A DNA stretch of 40,962 nt, taken from NCBI GenBank assembly GCA_018675425.1, contig JABGYD010000023.1, positions 1-40,962 on the forward strand. The letters are read 5' to 3'. The translations under genes were made by a program, and so were the position numbers. The notes beneath the pieces are model-generated. The model ran no database searches. It was not told where the DNA came from and worked only from the letters and a program-made list of their open reading frames with translations. Each line of letters starts with the position of its first letter. The first letter of the stretch is position 1. Source of the stretch: Kordiimonadaceae bacterium. GTDB taxonomy: Bacteria; Pseudomonadota; Alphaproteobacteria; Sphingomonadales; Emcibacteraceae. Of the stretch, positions 8,528-16,530 are shown one piece after another.

Positions 8528-9253
8528 ATGTCATTGTTTTTAAGCATAGTTTCAATGTTACTTGGACCGGTTGTTTATAGTGCCGCAAATTATGTAAAAA
8601 ATCTTCGTGAAATATTAGATGGCTATATATTTATCACGATCATCTGCCTCGTGTGCTTCCACATTATCCCTGAAGCCTATGAGATTGGCGGAAACCTTAT
8701 TATACCATTCATGCTAATTGGGCTGTTATTGCCTGTTACAATGGAATTTTTTTTCCAACGTGCACTAAAGAAGACCCATGTCGTTACATTGATGATTGCC
8801 ATGTTGGGTCTTGCCATTCACGCATTAATAGATGGCATTTCCCTCTCGCCAGATATTGTTATTCATAGCCATGACCATGGTGTGTTCAATAATCTTTTTG
8901 AAAACCATTTGGCACTGGGGGTAATTTTGCACCGATTGCCCGTTGGAATGGCAATCTGGTGGTCAATTCGCCTTTACTTTAGTACGCGCGTCGCCTTAAC
9001 CGTGTTTACCATTATCACACTTTTTACAACCATCGGATATATGTATACCGCCTTAGTTGTAGATATTCTTAACAGTGCTGCTATCGCCTATTTTCAAGCT
9101 TTTGTCGCAGGCTCACTTCTTCATATCATGAGCATGGGGACTGTTTACGAGCATAAAGCTTTTTCGACAACAAGTGAAACAAAACGAAATCCTGAATGGG
9201 CCCTAAGGGTGGGTTGTACCTTAGGTATCATCGCATTCATCGCCGTTTTTTAA
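8528..9253 (+). CDS. ZIP family metal transporter
   Basis: A 241-residue membrane protein of the ZIP family, which brings zinc or other divalent metals into the cytoplasm. Family hallmarks are present: FHIIPEAYE (44-52), HALIDG at 98-103 matching the HNxxDG motif of helix 4, and HRLPVG at 135-140 matching HExPxG of helix 5, with the Glu replaced by Arg. A loop HSHDH (113-117) may pre-bind metal. About seven to eight hydrophobic helices are visible. The gene follows the SPFH operon by 87 bases but has its own promoter with a Zur-like box, which supports zinc as substrate. The Arg in the second metal motif is unusual and could alter selectivity. Confidence 0.85.
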   Translation: MSLFLSIVSMLLGPVVYSAANYVKNLREILDGYIFITIICLVCFHIIPEAYEIGGNLIIPFMLIGLLLPVTMEFFFQRALKKTHVVTLMIAMLGLAIHALIDGISLSPDIVIHSHDHGVFNNLFENHLALGVILHRLPVGMAIWWSIRLYFSTRVALTVFTIITLFTTIGYMYTALVVDILNSAAIAYFQAFVAGSLLHIMSMGTVYEHKAFSTTSETKRNPEWALRVGCTLGIIAFIAVF

Positions 9254-9447
9254 GTAGCTTAATTAATTGGGTAAATAAAAATCAAGCAAGCCTGCCGTGC
9301 TAATGAGTATTAATTCTGATATAAAACAATAATCCTATACAAAGAACTCTATATAATTGAAGTTTAGTGGCAGCTTTTGGCCTTGTTTATAATGTAATTT
9401 GAGAGCCAACCTCCGAGCCAAAACGGCTATTTTTTAGTCCCAAAAAG

Positions 9448-9476
9448 TTGACTTGTAGCGATTGATTTTATATAGT
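9448..9476 (+). promoter_or_regulatory. Sigma70-type promoter for the PhyH gene
   Basis: TTGACT (9448-9453) and TATAGT (9471-9476) are separated by exactly 17 bases and lie 27 bases before the PhyH start codon. This is among the best promoter matches in the window. A weak AGCC/GGCT hairpin with a T run (9416-9435) just upstream may end readthrough from the ZIP gene. Confidence 0.65.
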
Positions 9477-9502
9477 CTCTGAAGATATTAAAAGAGACAA
9501 CA

Positions 9503-10297
9503 ATGATAAAAACACTTGATAAAAATTCTTCCATAGATGAAATCATGCTCACGTTAAACGATGATGGTGCGGTAATTATTGCCAATCTAGTCAGTGATAA
9601 TGTTGTGGACAAAATATCAAAAGAGCTTAGGCCTTATTATGATACGCAGGGTACTAAATTTCAGGATGATTTTAACGGGTATACGACACTAAGACTGTAT
9701 ACCGTACCAGGAAAATCGCGAGCGTCACTAGGATTGCTTGCTCATGAGAAAGTAATGGAAATTATCGGTGCTGTCCTGCTTCCTCATTGCGAAAATTTTC
9801 AAGTGGGTAGCAGTACCGCTATTGAAATATATCCAGGGGAAAAAGATCAGGAATTGCACCGTGACGATGATGATTACCCCAAAAGAATTCCCGGGGTTGA
9901 ATGGCAAGTGAGTGTTTTGTGGGCGTTTGATGACTTTACCAAAGAAAATGGAGCGACAAGGCTAGTGCCAAATAGCCATGATTTGCGCAATATTGAAAAC
10001 GTTAGGGAAGATGATATTGTCCAGGCAGTGATGCCAAAGGGATCGGCACTTATTTATATGGGAGCAACCATACACGGTGGTGGTGCCAATAAAAGTAACT
10101 TACCACGTGGATGTATGATCAGCACCTATAGTCTTGGCTGGCTTAAGCAAGAAGAAAACCATTTTTTGAGCATTCCTCGTGAAGTCGTTGATAGTTATCC
10201 AGATCATATCCGTCGATTATTGGGTTATCAGTCCCACGGCAAGAGCCTCGGAACTTATCCCGGCGTTCCAGGGGGTGTATGGCCCGAGGATGACTAA
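9503..10297 (+). CDS. Phytanoyl-CoA dioxygenase (PhyH) family Fe(II)/2-oxoglutarate oxygenase
   Basis: A 264-residue member of the PhyH family, non-haem iron enzymes that hydroxylate or halogenate small molecules using 2-oxoglutarate. The metal site is visible as H119-R-D121 in QELHRDDDD and the distal H191 in TIHGGGANKS; the block NGATRLVPNSH (149-159) is the family core strand. The extra acidic run after the HxD (Asp121-124) and an N-terminal helical cap are seen. It has its own promoter, and its neighbour downstream runs convergently, so it is a single-gene unit. Substrate cannot be predicted; many bacterial PhyH proteins act on amino acids or secondary metabolites. Confidence 0.88.
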   Translation: MIKTLDKNSSIDEIMLTLNDDGAVIIANLVSDNVVDKISKELRPYYDTQGTKFQDDFNGYTTLRLYTVPGKSRASLGLLAHEKVMEIIGAVLLPHCENFQVGSSTAIEIYPGEKDQELHRDDDDYPKRIPGVEWQVSVLWAFDDFTKENGATRLVPNSHDLRNIENVREDDIVQAVMPKGSALIYMGATIHGGGANKSNLPRGCMISTYSLGWLKQEENHFLSIPREVVDSYPDHIRRLLGYQSHGKSLGTYPGVPGGVWPEDD

Positions 10298-10372
10298 TAA
10301 TTTTAAGGTGGATGTGGACATTGGAATTATGAGTGATATTCAATTCGTTATCACAAAGTCTACATAGATTTT

Positions 10373-11593
10373 CTAATTTTTCATTCTTTGAATTTTTTGA
10401 TAAATAAAATAAGCTGCAGAAACGCCTATCAAACTAAAGAAGGAGACAAATAGAAACAGGTACTGATACCCAGAAGCACCTGGATAAGCATCTAAAATTA
10501 CCCCACCCAAGGTGGGCATAAATATATCTGGCGTGTACGCAATTACTGAAATAATTCCTGTTGCTGTACCTGTTACCGCTAGTGGAACGCTACCTTGTTC
10601 CAAGAGGGAAAAATAAGTTCCCCTGAGTGCATAGACAGCAGCCGTAAGAGCGGCGACATTGATTATCAGAAAAGGCAAGAGTGCTTGAGATCCGGGAACA
10701 AGACCAAACATTAAAAAACCGGAAGTCATTATGATACAAAATCCTAATATAGCTTTTGCAGGGCCAATTTTATCCGCAAAAAAACCTGCTGCTATGGCAG
10801 CAAAAGGCGTGACCCAGTATTTACCAACTCCAATGGCGCCACCGCCAACCTCACCCAATTCGAAAACTTCAGTCGCATAAGGGGTAAAAAAGATTGTTCC
10901 CCACATAGCTGTATTAGTAGCCATTATAATAAGTGCAATCAGCCAAATGATGGGTAATTTCAAAATATATTTGATTTCAGTGATCGTTACTTTTGGCTGC
11001 TTTTCGTGGTTAGATATCCCGACCTTCATAACTCGCCAAACTAAAAATGCCAAAACTAAAGTATAAGAAGATATCCAAATAATATTTTCAGAGACTGCCT
11101 TATCATCACCTCCGCTATATGCAAAAATTGTCAATAGGACCGTAGTGGAGATCACTTCTGAAATATTTCTTCCTCCCTCAAGTATGCCGTAGGTCTTTCC
11201 TTGATCCTCACTCGAGCCCCAACATCGTGTTGCTTTAATCATTGCTGACCATAATATGCCAGCGCTGGTTATGCCCCAAATTCCAAATAATATCAGACAA
11301 ATTTCAAAAGAAGGTAAAGTGGAGAAAACAAAACCTGCAAGGGCAGTAATCACAAGGGCAGTAGTTATTAGTTTTCGTGGTGAAAAACGATCTGCTAACC
11401 ATCCTCCTGGAAAATAGGCGATTAAAGACACAGCTCCGAAGGTACTTAAAAGAAGTCCCATTTGGGTTTTTGTAAATCCAAAAGCATTCTGCATAGGAAT
11501 ATAAAAAATATCTGAAAATAAAGGCAGCCAAAAAATAACGCTACCTGATAAACATAATAAACTCATGGTTAGCCATTTTTCAACACCTGACAT
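10373..11593 (-). CDS. MFS transporter
   Basis: A 406-residue major facilitator protein with twelve predicted helices. The loop 2-3 signature appears as GGWLADRFSPRKL (about residues 63-75), with its second-half counterpart GFFADKIGPAKA. The start at ATG 11593 follows a GGGAGGG ribosome site. It is the last gene of the minus-strand run metC-like lyase, ada, MFS, 54 bases after ada, and could be cotranscribed with ada. No motif gives the substrate; the overall look is that of anion:cation symporter-type or sugar-phosphate-type MFS carriers. Confidence 0.85.
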   Translation of the reverse strand: MSGVEKWLTMSLLCLSGSVIFWLPLFSDIFYIPMQNAFGFTKTQMGLLLSTFGAVSLIAYFPGGWLADRFSPRKLITTALVITALAGFVFSTLPSFEICLILFGIWGITSAGILWSAMIKATRCWGSSEDQGKTYGILEGGRNISEVISTTVLLTIFAYSGGDDKAVSENIIWISSYTLVLAFLVWRVMKVGISNHEKQPKVTITEIKYILKLPIIWLIALIIMATNTAMWGTIFFTPYATEVFELGEVGGGAIGVGKYWVTPFAAIAAGFFADKIGPAKAILGFCIIMTSGFLMFGLVPGSQALLPFLIINVAALTAAVYALRGTYFSLLEQGSVPLAVTGTATGIISVIAYTPDIFMPTLGGVILDAYPGASGYQYLFLFVSFFSLIGVSAAYFIYQKIQRMKN

Positions 11594-11647
11594 TCAACCC
11601 TCCCTTATAAGACCATAAGAGATATTTAAAAAAATGCAATTCGAAGT

Positions 11648-12688
11648 TTATGAGACGGCTTTTCTTTCCGCATCGATAAGCGCACGTTTACGTTCTAAAC
11701 CCCAGCGGTAACCACCTAGTGAACCATTACCCCGCAATATTCTGTGGCAAGGTATAAGAACGCCAATTTTATTGCGAGCATTTGCAGAAGCAACAGCCCT
11801 CACTGCTTTTGGTTTGCCAATGCCCGTTGCTTGTTCTTTATAACTAAGAACATCCCCTTCTTTAACACTCATCAAAAACCGCCATACGCGAATTTGAAAT
11901 GCTGTACCATTTAAGTGAAGCGGCACATCCGGTCTTGGAGCGCCATGGCTAATATGATCATCAAGTGCTTCTATCCAAGAAGAAAGCTCGCTTGATGGCG
12001 GGGTTTTATATAAATTCGCGTGTGGATATTCCGTTTTTAACATCTCCATCAATTCCTCTTCTGTGTCTCCGAACTGTACCATACATACTCCACGGTCAGT
12101 TGCCGCCATCATTATTAGACCAAGAACGCATTGACGAATTGCATAGGAAATATCCTCACCTTTACCACCTGCTCTATAAGCAGCAGGTGTCATTCCGATA
12201 CGTCCATCTATTTGTTCATATACTCTGCTAGATGAACCGAAACCTGCTTCATAGATTGCGCCTGAAATATCATCACCTTCTTTTAAGGAACGTTTTAGAT
12301 TATTGAACCTCAGGCCGTTGTGGTATGCTTTTGGACTTATACCGAATTGTTTTTTAAATTTACGTTGCAGATGATGAGGACTTAAGCCTGATAATTCAGA
12401 AAGATTATTTAATGAAATTGGCTTATCCGAATGTTCCGAGATGTAATTTTTTATAAAAAATAGAGGATTTAATTCATCTGGCTTGCATCTTTTACAAGCT
12501 CGTAATCCCTCTTTCTGTGCGGTTTCAGTATCATAAAAAATACGCATATTTTCGACAAGCGCGGGACGTGCGCCACATGATGGTTTGCAGTAAACTCCTG
12601 TAGTAATTACGCCATAATAGATTTTACCATCAAATGAAGCATCTCGGTCTCTAATTGCATTTAAATTTGTATTCGAAATTTCAGTCAT
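11648..12688 (-). CDS. ada: Bifunctional Ada: methylphosphotriester/O6-alkylguanine transferase and activator
   Basis: A 346-residue adaptive-response protein that removes methyl groups from DNA irreversibly and, once methylated, activates its own regulon. The N-terminal Ada_Zn domain has the four zinc cysteines C34, C38, C65 and C68 (GVYCKPSCGARPA, RACKRCKP), with C34 as the phosphotriester acceptor. An AraC-type helix-turn-helix follows (about 85-172). The C-terminal methyltransferase domain carries the active-site PCHR at 313-316. All catalytic parts are intact and length matches E. coli Ada (354). A long inverted repeat at 12705-12733 lies directly upstream and may be involved in control. 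Confidence 0.95.
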   Translation of the reverse strand: MTEISNTNLNAIRDRDASFDGKIYYGVITTGVYCKPSCGARPALVENMRIFYDTETAQKEGLRACKRCKPDELNPLFFIKNYISEHSDKPISLNNLSELSGLSPHHLQRKFKKQFGISPKAYHNGLRFNNLKRSLKEGDDISGAIYEAGFGSSSRVYEQIDGRIGMTPAAYRAGGKGEDISYAIRQCVLGLIMMAATDRGVCMVQFGDTEEELMEMLKTEYPHANLYKTPPSSELSSWIEALDDHISHGAPRPDVPLHLNGTAFQIRVWRFLMSVKEGDVLSYKEQATGIGKPKAVRAVASANARNKIGVLIPCHRILRGNGSLGGYRWGLERKRALIDAERKAVS

Positions 12689-12704
12689 AATTTTTTCCAG
12701 CTTT

Positions 12705-12733
12705 ATTATTTATATAATAATTATATAAATAAT
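12705..12733. repeat. Perfect 29-base AT inverted repeat upstream of ada
   Basis: Arms of 14 bases (12705-12718 and 12720-12733, left arm ATTATTTATATAAT) pair perfectly around a single A, ending 17 bases before the ada start codon in the leader. It is entirely A/T, so it could be an operator, a cruciform or a weak leader hairpin. It is unlike the A-box sequence bound by E. coli Ada. Confidence 0.6.
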
Positions 12734-12913
12734 CTTCGGCCAATAACTCCGTTTGTTGCGGTGATATAAAATAATCATTGTTGATTTTTAATCATTATAC
12801 AATAATTTTTTTTCATCTAATTCTTGAACGTCCGCTTTGGGTCAAAAGCAGATACTATAAAAATAAATAGGTTAGGCCGGAGTGTAAACTATGAGAGCTG
12901 GAAATAATTTCGT

Positions 12914-14065
12914 TTATTTTAAGGATGAGAACGCATTACTTAAGTCGTCTAACAAATCATCTTGATGCTCTAATCCTGTCTGAAAACGTATCATCGGAAG
13001 GGATGTGTTTTCCGGTTTGTATTTACGATTCTTATAGGGTTCGATCGGCATTACTAAGCTTTCGAAACCGCCCCAAGATGTTCCAATGGAAAATAAAGTG
13101 AGGCTATCCATAAAGTCATCTGCGGCAAAGCTCAACTTAAACTTAACGCTAAACATCCCATTGCAACCACTTGCATCACGTTTCCAAATTTCACTTCCTG
13201 GATGACTTGAAAGGCCAGGATGAAGGACTTCAACCACCTCATCTCTCATTAATAGCCAATTGGCTAAAGCAAGCCCGGTTTGTTCGTGGCGTTCTAAACG
13301 AAGGTTTAAAGTTCTCATGCCACGCAAACATGCATATGCTTCGTCAGGCGCAAGGATTTGACCCGTGTTATGTACCAATTGGCGCAGTGGTGCAGATATC
13401 TCTTGCCGTGAGGTGGCTATGCCCATCATTACGTCAGCGTGACCGCTAAGATATTTAGTACCCGCTATCACAGACACATCGCAACCGAATTCTAGTGGTC
13501 GGTAATACCATCCAGAGCCGTAGGTATTATCAGCAATGATGATTACGTTATGTTTTTTTGCATTTTTACAAAATTTTGACAAATCCATTATATCAAATGT
13601 ATTTGAGCCAGGTGTTTCTAAAATTACAACTTTCGTATTAGGCTTTACCCATTCATCAATATCAATTGCATCTGCTGAGAAATAATCAATTTCAACACCA
13701 TTCCTTCGAAGCTGGTTTTCACAATAGGTGCGCGTTGCAGGGAAAATGCTATCAACGATTAATACATGATCCCCGGAACTGGAATAAGCTGAAATTGCCC
13801 CGGCGAGTGCGGCTATTCCCGTTGGAAATAAAAAGCTAGCGTCTCCGCCTTCTAAATCACAAACGGCATTCGCAAGGGCATATGCAGTCGTCGTACCCCT
13901 TCGTCCGTAGGATAAGACAGTATCGTCCTTTTCCCTACGCTTATTGGTATCGCGAAAACTTGCCACAGTTTCATGCAATATAGTTGATGCTCTTACTACA
14001 GGTGGATTGGCAGGTCCTGGTTTTGGAGACCTCCCATAATGCATTAGCTTGGTTTCGCGTTTCAT
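12914..14065 (-). CDS. metC: Cystathionine beta-lyase-type PLP enzyme (Cys/Met metabolism family)
   Basis: A 383-residue fold-type I PLP enzyme of the Cys/Met-metabolism family. It would cleave cystathionine to homocysteine, pyruvate and ammonia, or act as a related C-S lyase. The Schiff-base lysine is K204 in AGTKYLSGHADVMMG, the PLP-pairing aspartate is D179 in IIADNTYGSG, and the phosphate-side SYGRRGTTT motif is at 52-60. The start follows AAAGGA. The region 225 bases downstream leads to ada, so cotranscription is uncertain. The TSWGGFESL motif near the C terminus is the form usual in MetC. Gamma-lyase activity cannot be excluded. Confidence 0.85.
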   Translation of the reverse strand: MKRETKLMHYGRSPKPGPANPPVVRASTILHETVASFRDTNKRREKDDTVLSYGRRGTTTAYALANAVCDLEGGDASFLFPTGIAALAGAISAYSSSGDHVLIVDSIFPATRTYCENQLRRNGVEIDYFSADAIDIDEWVKPNTKVVILETPGSNTFDIMDLSKFCKNAKKHNVIIIADNTYGSGWYYRPLEFGCDVSVIAGTKYLSGHADVMMGIATSRQEISAPLRQLVHNTGQILAPDEAYACLRGMRTLNLRLERHEQTGLALANWLLMRDEVVEVLHPGLSSHPGSEIWKRDASGCNGMFSVKFKLSFAADDFMDSLTLFSIGTSWGGFESLVMPIEPYKNRKYKPENTSLPMIRFQTGLEHQDDLLDDLSNAFSSLK

Positions 14066-14373
14066 TTATATTCCTTTAAAATTGTCCATACCAATGTGTA
14101 AATGTTAGAGATTAGCTAAATTCACAACGAATCTAGAGCCAACTTTACTATGCGTGATGTTAGCGTAACTCTAAATAGTAAGCAAAAAAAAATTATACTT
14201 CAACATTTTGTATAATATTTACGAATATAAAAATCGTTTAAATATAGTAATTTATAACTTTTTATATGTGTTATTTCAACACTATTTTTTAAAACTTCAA
14301 ATTATAGTATAAGTTTATTGACATGCTAATATGTCAACGATACCTTCATAAAATACTCAAAGAAGCGAGAAAC
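14066..14373. other. Divergent AT-rich intergenic region
   Basis: This 308-base region separates the minus-strand metC-like gene from the plus-strand regulator gene and is strongly AT-rich. It must contain both promoters; candidates such as TATAAT near 14211 exist, but no pair with a good spacer stands out. The one clear structure is the inverted repeat at 14318-14337. Confidence 0.5.
14318..14337. promoter_or_regulatory. Perfect inverted repeat, candidate operator of the YheO/DauR-type regulator
   Basis: TTGACAT (14318-14324) and ATGTCAA (14331-14337) form a perfect 7+7 dyad with a 6-base centre, 36 bases before the regulator start codon. A position in the leader of a regulator gene heading a transporter operon suggests autoregulation; which protein binds is an inference. 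Confidence 0.5.
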
Positions 14374-15033
14374 ATGAAAAGAACGAACATAATAGATATG
14401 TTAATTGCAACCGCTGATGGCCTTCAGCGGTCATTGGGTGACAGTTGTGAAGTAACCGTTCATGATCTAACAGATTTACGGTATTCTCTTGTGCATATAG
14501 CAGGAAATATAAGCGGCAGGAAGCTAGGCGCACCAATTACTGACCTGATATATAAGCGATTGGTTCAAGAAGATAATACTATAAGTGACAGCTCCGAAAA
14601 TTTATTCAATTACCGTAGTGCTACAAAAGATGGTCGAGTAACAAGAAATACCACTCTTTTTTACAGAAATGGAGATGGTAAAATTGTTGCCTGTATGAGT
14701 TTAACTTTTGATCTTACAAATTTGATTGTTGCAAAAGAAACACTTGAAGAAATTGTTGGTCTGGGCATGGATTTCTCTTCCCCAGCGGAAGAAAATCTAG
14801 CAAATAACTTTCACGAGACAATGGACTCTGTAATCTTGGAAATAATCGCAACTGTTGGTAAAGGAAAAGAACCAAATCAGCTAAATAAAAAAGAAAAAGT
14901 GAAAGTTGTTGAAATGCTCGAGTTGCGTAAAGTTTTTGAATTTAGAGGTGTGGTTTTACAGGTTGCTCGCATCCTCGATATGTCACGTCACACTGTGTAT
15001 AACTATTTAAAAGAAATCAGATCAGACAAATAA
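14374..15033 (+). CDS. YheO/DauR-family PAS-HTH transcriptional regulator
   Basis: A 219-residue regulator of the YheO/DauR type: an N-terminal PAS-like sensory domain (about 5-115, with SCEVTVHDLTDLRYSLVHIA and the central FYRNGDGKIVACMSLTFD) and a C-terminal helix-turn-helix (LQVARILDMSRHTVYNYLKE). I start at ATG 14374 because AGAAGCGAG lies just upstream. An ATG at 14323 would add 17 residues but falls inside the inverted repeat and lacks a ribosome site. It is the first gene of the cluster and lies 30 bases before tctC, so it probably controls the transporter and enzyme genes in response to their substrate. DauR itself responds to D-arginine catabolism; the ligand here is unknown. Confidence 0.85.
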   Translation: MKRTNIIDMLIATADGLQRSLGDSCEVTVHDLTDLRYSLVHIAGNISGRKLGAPITDLIYKRLVQEDNTISDSSENLFNYRSATKDGRVTRNTTLFYRNGDGKIVACMSLTFDLTNLIVAKETLEEIVGLGMDFSSPAEENLANNFHETMDSVILEIIATVGKGKEPNQLNKKEKVKVVEMLELRKVFEFRGVVLQVARILDMSRHTVYNYLKEIRSDK

Positions 15034-15063
15034 AACGTCAGAACCAGGAAAAGGAAAAATAGG

Positions 15064-16038
15064 ATGAATATAACCAGAAATACAGTCATTTTAGTCTTGG
15101 GGTTAATACTGGGCGCATGTGGCGAGAAGGATGTCAGCGTATCAAGTGATGATTTTGAAAGTTTTCCCACCAAAGAGTTAACCGTTATTGTTCCTTATTC
15201 ACCCGGTGGGGGCGTTGACACAACAGTAAGAATGCTTGCCGCAGTTGCTCCAAAGTATTTAAATGATAATAAAATAGTCGTGCGCAACATGCCTGGTGGC
15301 GGTGGCGTAATAGGTCAAACTGCTGGAGCAAAGACCGATGCAGATGGATATAATCTCCTTGCATTTTCCTCCTCAGTACTGTCAAATCCTTTCACAAAAA
15401 ACGCATCTTATAATCACTTATCTTTCGCACTGATTGGAATGTATGGCTATGATCCAGAAGTATTGATTGTCCCGGCGGGATCACCTCATAATTCTATCAA
15501 AGATTTTTTAGAAGCGGGAAAAGTTAAAAAAATTACAATTTCCACCTCCGGCCATTCAACATCCCATCATATAGCGAGTTTGGTTCTTTCCGAAAAAACG
15601 GACGTTGATTTTACATATTTGCACAACAAGGGCGCTGCAGAGCAAATTCAACAAATTTTGGGCGATCACGTAGACGCAACCATGATGGGTATTTCAGAAG
15701 CTAGTGAATATATCAAAAGCGGCTCTCTAAAAAGCTTAGGTATTATGACAGCAGAACGAGACGCGTCTTTTCCGGATTTACCAACATTTATTGAGCAAGG
15801 TATTGATATTGAATGGGGTGCGTTGAGAGGTCTTGCAGTGCCCGCCTCAACCCCCCTAGGCATTCAGCAGAAACTTGCCGAGGCATTTAGAGGTATCATT
15901 CAAGATCCTGAGAATGCTGAAAGAATGGCAATTGCAGGTTATCCAATTAGCTATAGATCGCCAGAAGAGTTTAGGGAATATGTAGTTTCAGTTGTTGATA
16001 ATTTAGAGCAAATATTACCAAGCCTTAAGGCACAGTAA
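15064..16038 (+). CDS. tctC: Tripartite tricarboxylate transporter substrate-binding lipoprotein (TctC/Bug family)
   Basis: A 324-residue extracytoplasmic solute receptor of the TctC/Bug family. The signal ends in a lipobox LGAC at residues 16-19, so the mature protein would be lipidated at C19. That is less common than a soluble Bug protein. Family motifs are PYSPGGGVDTTVRMLA and VVRNMPGGGGVIGQ, the two loops that grip a carboxylate of the ligand. It is followed 39 bases later by tctB and then tctA, completing a tripartite importer. The ligand should carry carboxylates; the enzymes downstream suggest a branched or N-linked di-/tricarboxylate. Confidence 0.92.
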   Translation: MNITRNTVILVLGLILGACGEKDVSVSSDDFESFPTKELTVIVPYSPGGGVDTTVRMLAAVAPKYLNDNKIVVRNMPGGGGVIGQTAGAKTDADGYNLLAFSSSVLSNPFTKNASYNHLSFALIGMYGYDPEVLIVPAGSPHNSIKDFLEAGKVKKITISTSGHSTSHHIASLVLSEKTDVDFTYLHNKGAAEQIQQILGDHVDATMMGISEASEYIKSGSLKSLGIMTAERDASFPDLPTFIEQGIDIEWGALRGLAVPASTPLGIQQKLAEAFRGIIQDPENAERMAIAGYPISYRSPEEFREYVVSVVDNLEQILPSLKAQ

Positions 16039-16077
16039 CAATATAATTTTGGCCAAACTTAATTTTAAGAAGAGGAC

Positions 16078-16518
16078 GTGATATTGAAAGCAGTACGATT
16101 AGATACTTATCTATCCATTGTATTATTGGTAGCAGGTACGTTGGTTTTTATGGAAGCTAAAAGCTTCCCTCAGACACCGGGCGAGTTTCCTGTTTGGATC
16201 AGTACGATATTAATTGGTTTATCGGCACTACTTTTTATTCAATCTGTTACAAATAGGCATGATGATAAAAAATTAGACATCAATAATAAAGTCCTTATTC
16301 AAATCGGAATTACTGCTGTAGCGATCGGCACATATATTATATTATTGCCCTACTTAGGATATATTATAGCATCATTTATATTGGTTTTATCTTTATCAAT
16401 TTTATTTGGGTACAGATCAATTAAATATCTTGCAATGACACCATTGGCTGCCGTTTTGCTATGCTGGGTCGTGTTCTTATTTATTTTAAACATTCCGTTG
16501 CCCGGCTTTGCTGAATAA
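16078..16518 (+). CDS. tctB: Tripartite tricarboxylate transporter small membrane subunit TctB
   Basis: A 146-residue membrane protein with four hydrophobic helices (about 12-25, 38-54, 75-93 and 97-140, the last covering two), matching TctB. An AGAGG element precedes the start. GTG at 16078 is very close to it, whereas TTG at 16084 has better spacing and would remove two residues, so the exact start is uncertain. The motif KSFPQTPGEFPVWISTILI (29-47) is characteristic of the family. It lies between tctC and tctA. Confidence 0.87.
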   Translation: MILKAVRLDTYLSIVLLVAGTLVFMEAKSFPQTPGEFPVWISTILIGLSALLFIQSVTNRHDDKKLDINNKVLIQIGITAVAIGTYIILLPYLGYIIASFILVLSLSILFGYRSIKYLAMTPLAAVLLCWVVFLFILNIPLPGFAE

Positions 16519-16530
16519 GGGAAACAAATT

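Noticed and set aside
14323-14373. Upstream ATG that would extend the YheO/DauR-type regulator by 17 residues
   Set aside because: It lies inside the perfect inverted repeat and has no ribosome site; ATG 14374 has AGAAGCGAG in front.
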